Source: Clostridia bacterium
GTDB lineage: Bacteria > Bacillota > Clostridia > Christensenellales > Borkfalkiaceae
Assembly (NCBI GenBank): GCA_017620875.1
Contig: JAGAUH010000211.1
Location: 1-6,726, forward strand
DNA: 6,726 nt
Direction: 5' to 3'
The notes under the pieces are model-generated. The model saw only the letters and a list, made by a program, of their open reading frames with translations, did not search any database and was not told the DNA's origin. The position numbers and the translations under genes were made by a program. Within the stretch, counting starts at the first letter, position 1. Every line of letters begins with the position of its first letter. Positions 1-6,612 of the stretch are shown here, one piece after another.

Positions 1-20
1 ACTAACGCTTACACCTTGTT

Positions 21-161
21 TTACTTTTGTTCTTGTGTTAAAGTATATTTTTTAACGTAACCGGTAGGAGCAGATGGTTCTTCTGCTACTACTTCGGAAG
101 TTTCTGATACTGGTTCTTCCGAAACGGTATCTACTTCTTCTAATATCTTTTCGTCTTCCAT
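21..161 (-). CDS. Small acidic ORF (46 aa); probable N-terminus of a second, MalG-type permease, interrupted
   Basis: Seen: the ATG at 161-159 follows an excellent Shine-Dalgarno (AGGAGGG, complement of 166-172, 4-nt gap) and starts 12 nt after the upstream permease stop, so translation from here is very likely. The 46 codons end in TAA at 23-21. The product begins MEDEKILEEVDTVSEE, is very rich in Glu, Ser, Val and Pro, has no membrane segment, and ends with the basic KKYTLTQEQK. Known: CUT1 sugar operons usually encode a second permease directly after the MalF-type one, often with a polar cytoplasmic N-terminal tail. Inference: this is that tail. After the stop, the -1 frame stays open to base 1 (reading VKQGVSVS), so a one-base indel, programmed frameshift or sequencing error could join it to the permease. 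Alternatively it is a genuine small protein. Translation is well supported; identity is not. Confidence 0.6.
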   Translation of the reverse strand: MEDEKILEEVDTVSEEPVSETSEVVAEEPSAPTGYVKKYTLTQEQK

Positions 162-173
162 CTTGCCCTCCTA

Positions 174-1163
174 TTAGTCGTAATTTACCCAATATTTTTG
201 ACCGATAAAGTTAATAATTGTAACTACACCGATAATTATTGATAACATAACCGCAATTGCAGAAGCTACACCCGTTCTAATGTTGTTGTGTAATAGCGAG
301 TTCATGTAACCTACAACGGTTAATTGTCTTTGGTGAACTAGTACGCCAAATACTTCTCCTGCTTTTGCGGTAGTAAATCTACCAACCATGTCTGGTACAG
401 GGAAGGTTTGTAACGCACCGATAGTTGCCGTGATAAACAAATAGAACGTTGTTGGTGAAATTGCAGGTACTGTAATTTTAAAGAATATTTGGAAAGGATT
501 TGCTCCGTCTACTTGTGCCGCTTCGTAATAAGAAGTGTTTACGTTAGTAAGTGCCGCAGTGTATAGGATAATGTTAAATCCACAACCTCCCCAGACGTTA
601 ATTAAAAACAATACTTCGTAGAAGTGGTTACCAACCCAGTCGTATGCTTGATATTTGTTTGGCGACATACCTAGTTTATGAATTAGTAATTGGTTTAAAA
701 TACCTAAGTTAGTATCGAAAACTCTACCCCAAATAAACGTAATTGCTATAGAAGAACAAACAAACGGTAATAAGAATACAGTTCTGAAAAAGGTTTTACC
801 TTTTATTTTCTTTGATAAGAAAAACGCTACTAATAAACTTAGAACGATACATGCAGGAACTGATATGTACATAACAACCGTTGTAATTAAAGTTTCTAAG
901 AAATACATACCTTTTAATGGGTCTGCTTGCTTACCTTTAATTATAAAGCAGTTGACGTAGTTAGTAAATCCTACAAATCTTGTTTGGTCAGAAAAGAACG
1001 TTCTGTCTCCAAAATCGAAAAAGGACATTACTATACCAAGAATAATAGGAACAAAACCAAAGATTAAAAAGCCTAAAACGGGTATCATACCCATTAGTAG
1101 ACCGGCTCTGTTTTCCTTTAAGTCGGTATGTTTTCTCCTTTCATAAATTCTCTCTAAAAACAT
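174..1163 (-). CDS. Sugar ABC transporter permease, MalF/UgpA-type (CUT1)
   Basis: Role: one of two membrane subunits that form the channel of a carbohydrate importer; it receives sugar from the binding protein and couples to a cytoplasmic ATPase. Seen: 329 aa, usual for the family, with hydrophobic segments near residues 21-47, 89-115, 124-147, 183-205, 235-255 and 297-320, fitting six membrane helices. The EAA loop that docks the ATPase is clear at about 212-235 (YYEAAQVDGANPF, with invariant-type G220 and P233 in KITVP). The motif FRTVFLLPF at 126-134 is also typical. The start is set by GAGGT about 6 nt upstream of the ATG at 1163. The charged N-terminus (ERIYERRKHTDLKENR) precedes helix 1. 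Context: it lies 171 nt after the binding-protein gene and directly before a probable second permease, so one operon. Substrate cannot be read from the sequence; no gene symbol is justified. Confidence 0.95.
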   Translation of the reverse strand: MFLERIYERRKHTDLKENRAGLLMGMIPVLGFLIFGFVPIILGIVMSFFDFGDRTFFSDQTRFVGFTNYVNCFIIKGKQADPLKGMYFLETLITTVVMYISVPACIVLSLLVAFFLSKKIKGKTFFRTVFLLPFVCSSIAITFIWGRVFDTNLGILNQLLIHKLGMSPNKYQAYDWVGNHFYEVLFLINVWGGCGFNIILYTAALTNVNTSYYEAAQVDGANPFQIFFKITVPAISPTTFYLFITATIGALQTFPVPDMVGRFTTAKAGEVFGVLVHQRQLTVVGYMNSLLHNNIRTGVASAIAVMLSIIIGVVTIINFIGQKYWVNYD

Positions 1164-1213
1164 AATAACCTCAATTTTTTATTCTAGTAGTTAAAAAAAG
1201 CCAAAAAATCTTT

Positions 1214-1269
1214 TATTAACATAAGTTTTTCTTGCAAAATTTCTCTCGTAAGAAAAACTTTTATTAATA
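1214..1269 (-). promoter_or_regulatory. Intercistronic hairpin 2 (binding protein / permease gap)
   Basis: Seen: arms 1214-1233 and 1250-1269 are complementary over 20 positions with two mismatches (core AAGTTTTTCTT / AAGAAAAACTT is perfect over 11 bp), around a 16-nt loop. In the transcript it follows hairpin 1 almost without a gap and is followed about 10 nt later by T-rich sequence (GATTTTTTGGC, then a run of seven T). Inference: an RNA stem-loop that partly terminates transcription or blocks 3' exonucleases, keeping the binding-protein message more abundant than the permease message. The stem is mostly A-U, so its stability is moderate. Confidence 0.6.
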
Positions 1270-1270
1270 G

Positions 1271-1305
1271 GCAAAGGTATAACTTGTATAAAGCCATACC
1301 TTTGC
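1271..1305 (-). promoter_or_regulatory. Intercistronic hairpin 1 (just after the binding-protein gene)
   Basis: Seen: a perfect 10-bp inverted repeat, GCAAAGGTAT (1271-1280) and ATACCTTTGC (1296-1305), with a 15-nt loop, beginning 30 nt after the binding-protein stop codon in the transcript. No immediate U-run follows, so it is not a canonical intrinsic terminator. Inference: a 3'-protecting or processing stem between the binding protein and the permease. Such structures are common at this point in sugar ABC operons, where the binding protein is needed in excess. Confidence 0.65.
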
Positions 1306-1334
1306 TTTATAATAAAATTTAAAACTTAATTAAA

Positions 1335-3335
1335 TTATTTCTTTAAAGTTAAATCCTTTAATGAAGTATAAGTTGCCATAAATACGGTATCGTTGATAAA
1401 TGCTTCGAAAGACATTTTACCATTTCTTACGTCACCGTTTAATAAACCTGCCCAACCATCGATCCAAGCAGAACCAGTCTTAGTATAAGCCCAGTCACCT
1501 TCGTGTTCGTTAGCTGCTGCATTTAAGAAGATTTTAGCGTTCCATGGTCTAAGTAGTGTACCATCGTCTGCTCTTTGGTTAATAAATACACCACGAGGAG
1601 TAACGCCGTCTGCACAGAATCCGTTGTTGTTAGGATTGCTTGCTAATTCTACTTGAGAAGGAATAGCAAATCCTGCTAAAGATTGTTGTCTTTGACCAAC
1701 TTCACCTGCTAAGAATTCTACGAATAACCAAGCAGCATCTGGGTTAGGAGTTACTTTATTGATAGATAAAGCAACAGATCCACTGTGACCACTTTCTAAA
1801 CCTTTAGCCTTTACAGTACCGTCTGTATTGTATACTTTGTAAACAGGAAGTGGAGCAACGTCCCACTCGAAAGTTACAGTATCTCTAAAGTCGGTAACGT
1901 TCCATCTACCATCTACTAACATACCTAATTGTTTGTTTTTGAAAGTAGTAGTTTTAGCGCCGTCACCACCTAGAGAAGTAGGCTTAGGACAAATGTTATA
2001 ACCATTTTTACCTTCGATAACAACGTCTGTATCGGTAGATAATAATACGAATTCTACAAATGCTTCTCTTTGAGAAGGAAGTTGTGTAAATTTAGATGGG
2101 TTATTTGTAATTTCAGAAGCGTAAACTGCAGTTGCGTGTTTGTTGTTTTTACCAGCAAGTGCTGCTTCGTTTTGAAGTTTGTCGTTGTAAGAAACGATTT
2201 CGCCAGCTGCGTATTGTGTTCCGTTTACAGTTACAGTTTCGTTAGCCATGTAGTTTTTAGTGTCGTCTACTAGAGTAAAGTCATAGAATCCGCCACCGTC
2301 GTAAACGTTAACGTCTTGACCATCGATATATTCGATACAGTCTCCACCAACAGACCAACCGTAAGCGAACCACCACTCTGTGTGATATCCGTAAACAGTA
2401 GAAGTTTCTGTACTAGCGCTAGCAGAAATAACTGCAGCAAGTTCTCTTACTTCGTCCCAACTCATAGCGATTTGGTTGTTAAAGTATTTTTTACCACCGC
2501 TAATAAAGTATCCTTTTGCAGGAACGTCATCTTCGATACCGTAAGATGCTTTGTTATTTCCTCTATCGTCTAAAACTTCGCTATCTAGGTTAAAGTCTTC
2601 TAGATTTTCTTCTGCAACTGAAATGATAGTTACACCAGCGTTTTTAAACATTGTTTCGTTGTAGTAAATTACAGTAGGACCGATATCTTTAGGAAGACCG
2701 TACCAAGCACCGTTTTCGTCTGCGTTGTCGCCACCACGGTGGTTAGTTGTACTGTAATAATATCTGTCGTAAATAGAATCCCACATGTTATCTGGGTTTG
2801 CAACAGTACTATTTTCGATATAGTTTGTTAAATCTAATAAGTATCCAGCCTCTACGTATTTCTTATAAGATCCGTCACCTACGTAGAATACGTCTGGACA
2901 AGATTGAGTTAAGAAACGGTTACCAATAGCTTCGTCAACGTTAGCAACTGGCGTAGCAACAACGTTGATGTTGTTTTGAGCACCGATAGTGCTGTTAAAC
3001 GTAGAAACTAGGCTTGTAAATACGTTTTGCTCTGCATCTTCTCCGCTATACCAGAACTTAATGTTAGTCTTTCCTGAAACGTCTCCGCCAGAAACATCGT
3101 CATCGTCGTCATCTCCTTCGTTAGAAGCACTAGAAGCAGGTGCTTGACTGCTTGGTTGAATTACTTCTTGACTAGATGAACTTTGAGCAGGTGCTTGACT
3201 GCTAGGCGAACTAGTTGCAGGTGGGTTAGATGGTGTTGATGTAGGACTAGCGCCGCCTTTACAAGCAGTAATTCCAAGAGAAAGAGCGAATACTAAGCTT
3301 AGGATTAAGCATAAGAATTTAAACTTTCTTTTCAT
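1335..3335 (-). CDS. Extracellular sugar-binding lipoprotein, family 1 (CUT1), enlarged
   Basis: Role: captures a carbohydrate outside the membrane and delivers it to the ABC permeases. Seen: residues 1-25 are a lipoprotein signal (MKRKFK, hydrophobic core, lipobox ITAC with lipidated C25). Residues 26-90 are a disordered Ser/Pro/Gln linker with two SSQAPA copies and six Asp at 75-80. The binding domain starts near 90 (NIKFWYSG). The family-1 hallmark GAWYGLPKDIGPTVIYYNETMFKNAG spans 209-234; GMLVDGRWNV is at 471-480, WDVAPLP at 491-497 and AAWLFVEFL at 534-542. At 666 aa it exceeds the usual 420-450, with extra material near 240-290, 340-420 and 560-600. The start has GGAGGAAA 6 nt upstream. 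Context: first gene of the importer operon, behind a consensus promoter and ahead of two hairpins that could raise its dosage. Aromatic residues (W321, W322, W326) are possible sugar contacts. Substrate is unknown. Confidence 0.94.
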   Translation of the reverse strand: MKRKFKFLCLILSLVFALSLGITACKGGASPTSTPSNPPATSSPSSQAPAQSSSSQEVIQPSSQAPASSASNEGDDDDDDVSGGDVSGKTNIKFWYSGEDAEQNVFTSLVSTFNSTIGAQNNINVVATPVANVDEAIGNRFLTQSCPDVFYVGDGSYKKYVEAGYLLDLTNYIENSTVANPDNMWDSIYDRYYYSTTNHRGGDNADENGAWYGLPKDIGPTVIYYNETMFKNAGVTIISVAEENLEDFNLDSEVLDDRGNNKASYGIEDDVPAKGYFISGGKKYFNNQIAMSWDEVRELAAVISASASTETSTVYGYHTEWWFAYGWSVGGDCIEYIDGQDVNVYDGGGFYDFTLVDDTKNYMANETVTVNGTQYAAGEIVSYNDKLQNEAALAGKNNKHATAVYASEITNNPSKFTQLPSQREAFVEFVLLSTDTDVVIEGKNGYNICPKPTSLGGDGAKTTTFKNKQLGMLVDGRWNVTDFRDTVTFEWDVAPLPVYKVYNTDGTVKAKGLESGHSGSVALSINKVTPNPDAAWLFVEFLAGEVGQRQQSLAGFAIPSQVELASNPNNNGFCADGVTPRGVFINQRADDGTLLRPWNAKIFLNAAANEHEGDWAYTKTGSAWIDGWAGLLNGDVRNGKMSFEAFINDTVFMATYTSLKDLTLKK
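3135..3203 (-). repeat. 18-bp direct repeat in the lipoprotein linker
   Basis: Seen: AGCAGGTGCTTGACTGCT occurs at 3135-3152 and again at 3186-3203, 51 nt (17 codons) apart and in frame, giving the two SSQAPA stretches of the Ser/Pro/Gln linker. Recombination between the copies would delete 17 codons without shifting frame, so linker length can vary harmlessly. Confidence 0.8.
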
Positions 3336-3380
3336 GAATTTTCCTCCAAAAAAAATTTTTACTTTTATAAAATTAATTTG

Positions 3381-3392
3381 GCCCTTTTGGGC
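3381..3392 (-). promoter_or_regulatory. Small GC hairpin upstream of the binding-protein start
   Basis: Seen: GCCC-AAAA-GGGC on the transcript, extendable by three A-U pairs if one C is bulged, about 45 nt before the start codon. It is one of few GC patches in an otherwise A/T leader. Too short to sequester the Shine-Dalgarno; a leader structural element at best. Confidence 0.35.
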
Positions 3393-3425
3393 AAAATTAT
3401 TTATCTAAATAAATACTTGCCAAAA

Positions 3426-3450
3426 ATTATGGGTGCAAAATACCCATAAT
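3426..3450 (-). promoter_or_regulatory. Leader hairpin followed by a short U-run (attenuator-like)
   Basis: Seen: perfect 9-bp inverted repeat ATTATGGGT / ACCCATAAT with a 7-nt loop, followed on the transcript by TTTTTGG (starting within the stem end). It lies roughly 95-120 nt downstream of the predicted transcription start and about 90 nt before the start codon. Inference: shaped like a weak intrinsic terminator or leader stem. No alternative antiterminator pairing was identified by eye, so regulation is speculative. Confidence 0.45.
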
Positions 3451-3552
3451 CTAAACAATAACACAACTATTTTATCACAAAAGATAAAAATTTACTAGTA
3501 TTTTTAACATAAATTTTAAAATAATTTTTCATTTTTTTATTTTATCATAATA

Positions 3553-3580
3553 ATTATAACATATTTATAAAAGATGTCAA
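3553..3580 (-). promoter_or_regulatory. Consensus housekeeping promoter of the importer operon
   Basis: Seen on the minus strand: -35 TTGACA (complement of 3575-3580), 16-nt spacer, -10 TATAAT (complement of 3553-3558), with an upstream TG giving extended -10 TGTTATAAT. Both hexamers match the sigma-A/sigma-70 consensus exactly. Predicted start of transcription is near 3546, leaving a leader of about 210 nt. AT-rich sequence upstream could act as an UP element. It is the only near-perfect promoter I found in the gap and faces the binding-protein gene. Confidence 0.85.
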
Positions 3581-3606
3581 TACCTATTAAAAAAATAATT
3601 TAGCGC

Positions 3607-3653
3607 AAAATAGGCAAATTTATGCATATTTTACTACTTTTTTTGCCTATTTT
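3607..3653. promoter_or_regulatory. 12-bp perfect inverted repeat upstream of the importer promoter
   Basis: Seen: AAAATAGGCAAA (3607-3618) and TTTGCCTATTTT (3642-3653), 23 nt apart, centred about 85 nt upstream of the predicted transcription start. It could be a spaced operator for a sugar-responsive regulator, or a back-up terminator behind the stronger one at 3740-3780. On the plus strand a T-run follows the second arm, but there is no plus-strand gene to terminate. Confidence 0.45.
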
Positions 3654-3739
3654 TTTACTTTTATTTTTAAGAAAATTTTATTTTATCTATAATTTTATAA
3701 TCTTTAAAGTTTTACTCCCCTTTTAATTAATTTTTTCAC

Positions 3740-3780
3740 AAAAAAAATATAGCCAAAAGAAAAATTTTCCTTTGGCTATA
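3740..3780 (-). terminator. Intrinsic terminator of the repeat-protein gene
   Basis: Seen: arms 3748-3757 (TATAGCCAAA) and 3771-3780 (TTTGGCTATA) form a perfect 10-bp stem whose inner sequence (AAGGAAAATTTTTCTT-like) can extend it. On the minus strand the stem is followed immediately by eight T (3747-3740). It begins about 36 nt after the stop codon at 3817. This separates the repeat-protein transcript from the importer operon. Confidence 0.92.
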
Positions 3781-3816
3781 GGTTTTATTGTATTAAGTGT
3801 ATGATAATTTACTTAA

Positions 3817-6555
3817 TTATAAAAATACTTGGTGTGATAGTTTAAAGGTTGCCCACTCTGAACCGATATAAGCGTTAATACTATCCACGTATAAGTCGTA
3901 GGAGTAATTAACGGTTATTAATTTACCAATAGAAGGTCCTCTATCTGGAACGATAGCAACGGTTACGTTTAGTTTGCCTGCCCCGTCAGAAGAAACGGTT
4001 ATTGCAATATTTGCAGAAACAAACAACTCGTATGCTCCACCCGTATGATATTGGTCGTTATAGTCGTGTGTAACCACTGGCGCAGAATAAACACCATCTA
4101 CACCCCAACCACACCAGTCCGCTCTACCTGCTAGACCTTGCGTTCCGTTACCTTCTAATACGATTAAAGCAGTTCTCCAACAAGCATCTCCCCAAGCAGC
4201 AGTGCTATCTATACCGATACATCCCGTTTGATGGATAAATACCGTTTGAGACGATGCAACGGTTTTACTAAACGTACCAATTAGGTAATTACCCGTTGTA
4301 TCCGTCCATCCACCATAATTTTTACCATAAGCGGTTGCTTGCCTATCACATTCCATTTTTAAATAATCCAACGTAAAGGTTGACCATTCTGCACCGATAC
4401 CAACGTCTACGGTTTGAGCCATATTTTCACAAATAAAGTTCATATAATAAGTTCCGCCCGTTGCAGAAGAAACTATTTCGTATACGACGTTTACCGTTGC
4501 ACCACTACGAGTTATTTTAATGGTTATGTTAGAAGAATTTTTCATAACTTGATAGTACAAGTTAGCATCGTTATTCCACCATACGTTACCTTGAGTCCAA
4601 TGTCCCCACGTACCATAAGGGTTCCAAGAATATCTATCCACACGGAAGAATCTGTTTTCTTGTGCGTCGGATTGTTGAATTTCTACAAGAACGGTTTGCC
4701 ACCATTGTTCTACCCCGTCTGTATTAGGACTTGCTTGCATTTGAACAACGTCTTTTAAGCCAATTTCGATATAGAAGTCTCCGCTAATTCTCTTAACGCC
4801 TGCAAGCATTTCCGTACCTAACTCTTTAGTATAAGTTTTATCTCCGTCTATTAAAGTTTCGGAATTTGCACTTGCCCTTGTATAAGATACGGTTGCGTTT
4901 GCACTTGTAGAAATAGCACTTGTATCTGCACTAGCAGTGTATCCGTACATTTTATTGTTTACGGTATATGTGTAGCCGTCTATCATATTATATACGCTAG
5001 GTTGTTTTACAGTTCCATCGTTAAACGAATACGTAACGGTAACAGCCTTTACGGTTTGAGCATATCCTACTTTTACATTTGTAATTGTAGAGTCGTTAGA
5101 ATCTTTAACGCCCGTTTGTACGGTTATTCCACCGGATTGAACTCCGCTTATTGCAGAAGATACGAAATTAGATGGCTTGTAAGAAGCGTTTGTACTTGAA
5201 GTGTTAAACAATAACACTCTTACACCGTCTTTATACCAAGAAATTGATCCGTTAGTATCAAAAGAAATTGTATAAACGTGAGTTTCGGCGTATGGTAGAA
5301 CGGCATCCCAGTTGTAACTCATTCCGAAATCAGAGTTAAATCCACCGCCGTGTTGCCCGTCGTACATGCTAGCAGTAACGGCACCAGAACCATCTACCAA
5401 TTCTATACAACCTGCATAAACTTTTACGTTTCCTATATCAAATAGGTGACACCAGTCGTTATTTGCTCCGGTATGAGTATAAGTAATACTAAATCCCGTA
5501 TTGGCAGTTATTACGCTAATAGCTGGTATTACGGTATTTTCACCAACACCCGTAGCGCTAGTATTTAACGAGTAGGTAAACGTTACCGTCACGTCGTTAT
5601 CCGGCATTGTTCCGCTTTGAGCGCCCTTGTCTACCACGATATATCCGTTTACAGATTTAGGACTAGCCGTGTAAGTTGCGCCATAGTTTACGGTGCTAGT
5701 TTCTGTTGCAGAATAAGTTCCGCCACCATAAATATTATGAATAACAGTTAAAGTATGACTATTTACAGTATAGTCGTAAGAAACGGTTTTACCTTCTGCA
5801 TCCATAGTAAAGGTTTTACTATTTGCACTTGCAGTGTAACCCGTTATAGTTTGAGCATTTACCGTTGCAGTTTGACCAAATACTACGTTTTGAGTTTCAG
5901 TTTTTAATACTTTATCGCCACAAACGTGATTTATTGTTAAAACGTAAGTTTGAACCGAATAAGTTACGGTAACGCTTACGTCACTAGTACCAATCGTTCC
6001 TTCTACCACGGCTTTGTCCGGCTTATAACCCGTAACCGTTGGGCTCGTTACAGAATAACTTGCTCCATAATTTAAAGTTTCGGTATGAGTTGAAACGCTT
6101 GCACCCGTATAAGTGATAGTTAATTTGTAACTATTTATAGTATAATTTACGGTAACGTTTATATCGCTAGTACCAACCGTGCCACTAACTACGGCTTTAT
6201 CTGGAGTATAACCCGTAACAGTTGGAGTTGTTACCGAATAACTTGCTCCATAATTTAAAGTTTCCGTATGAGTAGCAATGTTTGCACCCGTATAAGTAAT
6301 TGTTAGTTTGTAACTATTTATTGTATAAGTTACGGTAACGTTAACATCGCTACTACCAACCGTTCCGCTAACTACTGCCGTATCTGGCGTATAACCCGTA
6401 ACGCTAGGGCTAGTAACGTTATATTCTTCGCCTTGTGTAACTTCTTTTTGATATTGGCTAGGAGTATTTTCGCCTGCACCAACGTAAATTATAGTTAAGT
6501 AAATTGCAGTTTTTTCGGTATAGGTTACGTTAACCGTTACGTCTTGCGCACCCAT
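3817..6555 (-). CDS. MucBP-like repeat surface protein with lectin-like domains, 5'-truncated
   Basis: Role: probable secreted or surface glycan/mucin-binding protein (inference from domains). Numbering is from the first in-frame ATG (6555). Seen: MucBP-like units of about 61 aa at 18-78, 82-142, 143-203, 204-263 and 267-329 (pattern LTITYTG...LNYGASYSV...VTGYTPDKAVVSG). A concanavalin/LamG-like beta-rich domain covers about 331-499 (with SISWYKDGVRVLL at 437-449). A degenerate repeat covers 503-558. Two Trp-rich domains at 565-735 and 736-912 end alike (IGAEWSTFTL, IGSEWATFKL). The ATG is not the true start: repeat homology continues upstream in frame to about 6600 (IAGYISDRALVSG), no ribosome site precedes it, and TAG at 6612-6610 closes the frame. 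No signal peptide remains and no LPXTG, SLH or C-terminal membrane anchor is present. It is a gene fragment, pseudogene, silent cassette or misassembly; the 3' end and terminator look intact. Confidence 0.82.
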   Translation of the reverse strand: MGAQDVTVNVTYTEKTAIYLTIIYVGAGENTPSQYQKEVTQGEEYNVTSPSVTGYTPDTAVVSGTVGSSDVNVTVTYTINSYKLTITYTGANIATHTETLNYGASYSVTTPTVTGYTPDKAVVSGTVGTSDINVTVNYTINSYKLTITYTGASVSTHTETLNYGASYSVTSPTVTGYKPDKAVVEGTIGTSDVSVTVTYSVQTYVLTINHVCGDKVLKTETQNVVFGQTATVNAQTITGYTASANSKTFTMDAEGKTVSYDYTVNSHTLTVIHNIYGGGTYSATETSTVNYGATYTASPKSVNGYIVVDKGAQSGTMPDNDVTVTFTYSLNTSATGVGENTVIPAISVITANTGFSITYTHTGANNDWCHLFDIGNVKVYAGCIELVDGSGAVTASMYDGQHGGGFNSDFGMSYNWDAVLPYAETHVYTISFDTNGSISWYKDGVRVLLFNTSSTNASYKPSNFVSSAISGVQSGGITVQTGVKDSNDSTITNVKVGYAQTVKAVTVTYSFNDGTVKQPSVYNMIDGYTYTVNNKMYGYTASADTSAISTSANATVSYTRASANSETLIDGDKTYTKELGTEMLAGVKRISGDFYIEIGLKDVVQMQASPNTDGVEQWWQTVLVEIQQSDAQENRFFRVDRYSWNPYGTWGHWTQGNVWWNNDANLYYQVMKNSSNITIKITRSGATVNVVYEIVSSATGGTYYMNFICENMAQTVDVGIGAEWSTFTLDYLKMECDRQATAYGKNYGGWTDTTGNYLIGTFSKTVASSQTVFIHQTGCIGIDSTAAWGDACWRTALIVLEGNGTQGLAGRADWCGWGVDGVYSAPVVTHDYNDQYHTGGAYELFVSANIAITVSSDGAGKLNVTVAIVPDRGPSIGKLITVNYSYDLYVDSINAYIGSEWATFKLSHQVFL

Positions 6556-6600
6556 AACACCAGATACTAACGCTCTATCTGAAATATATCCTGCAATAAG
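5569..6600 (-). repeat. Tandem coding repeats (MucBP-like units)
   Basis: Seen: about five and a half units of roughly 183-190 nt in frame. The two most alike lie at 6312-6130 and 6129-5947 (183 nt, 61 codons each; by hand about 47 of 61 residues identical). The outermost unit (upstream of 6517) is cut at about 6600; units toward 5569 are progressively diverged. The pattern indicates recent local duplication within an older array and makes unit number prone to change by recombination. Confidence 0.85.
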
Positions 6601-6612
6601 CGTTGATTGCTA

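Larger units (their letters stand above)
3336..3816. other. 481-nt regulatory gap between the repeat-protein gene and the importer operon
   Basis: Very AT-rich, with no credible protein-coding ORF on either strand. In minus-strand order it holds the intrinsic terminator of the repeat-protein gene (3780-3740), a 12-bp inverted repeat (3653-3607), the importer promoter (3580-3553) and a leader of about 210 nt with small hairpins ending in the binding-protein Shine-Dalgarno (3347-3341). I saw no tRNA, no catabolite-response (cre-like) site and no riboswitch that I recognise. Confidence 0.75.

Noticed and set aside
2070..2573. Plus-strand ORFs of 67 and 85 codons opposite the binding-protein gene
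   Set aside because: They have no ribosome sites, unusual Ser/Cys/Val-rich composition and lie fully antisense to a well-supported lipoprotein gene; they are shadow frames.
3440..3480. Second promoter in the leader (TGATAAAAT extended -10-like)
   Set aside because: No acceptable -35 at the right spacing, and the sequence is A/T-rich enough to give such matches by chance; the consensus promoter at 3553-3580 is far better.
3607..3653. Plus-strand intrinsic terminator
   Set aside because: A T-run follows the stem on the plus strand, but no plus-strand gene exists to be terminated and the loop is 23 nt; kept only as an inverted repeat.
3360..3740. Catabolite-repression (cre) site for CcpA
   Set aside because: I looked for a TGNAANCGNTNNCA-like palindrome near the promoter and found none by eye.
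4414..5199. Plus-strand ORFs of 114 and 65 codons opposite the repeat-protein gene
   Set aside because: Antisense shadows of a clear coding frame, with no ribosome site or recognisable domain.
5569..6600. Regular repeats considered as a CRISPR array
   Set aside because: Units are about 183 nt, diverged and translate in frame to MucBP-like domains; there are no short identical repeats with unique spacers.
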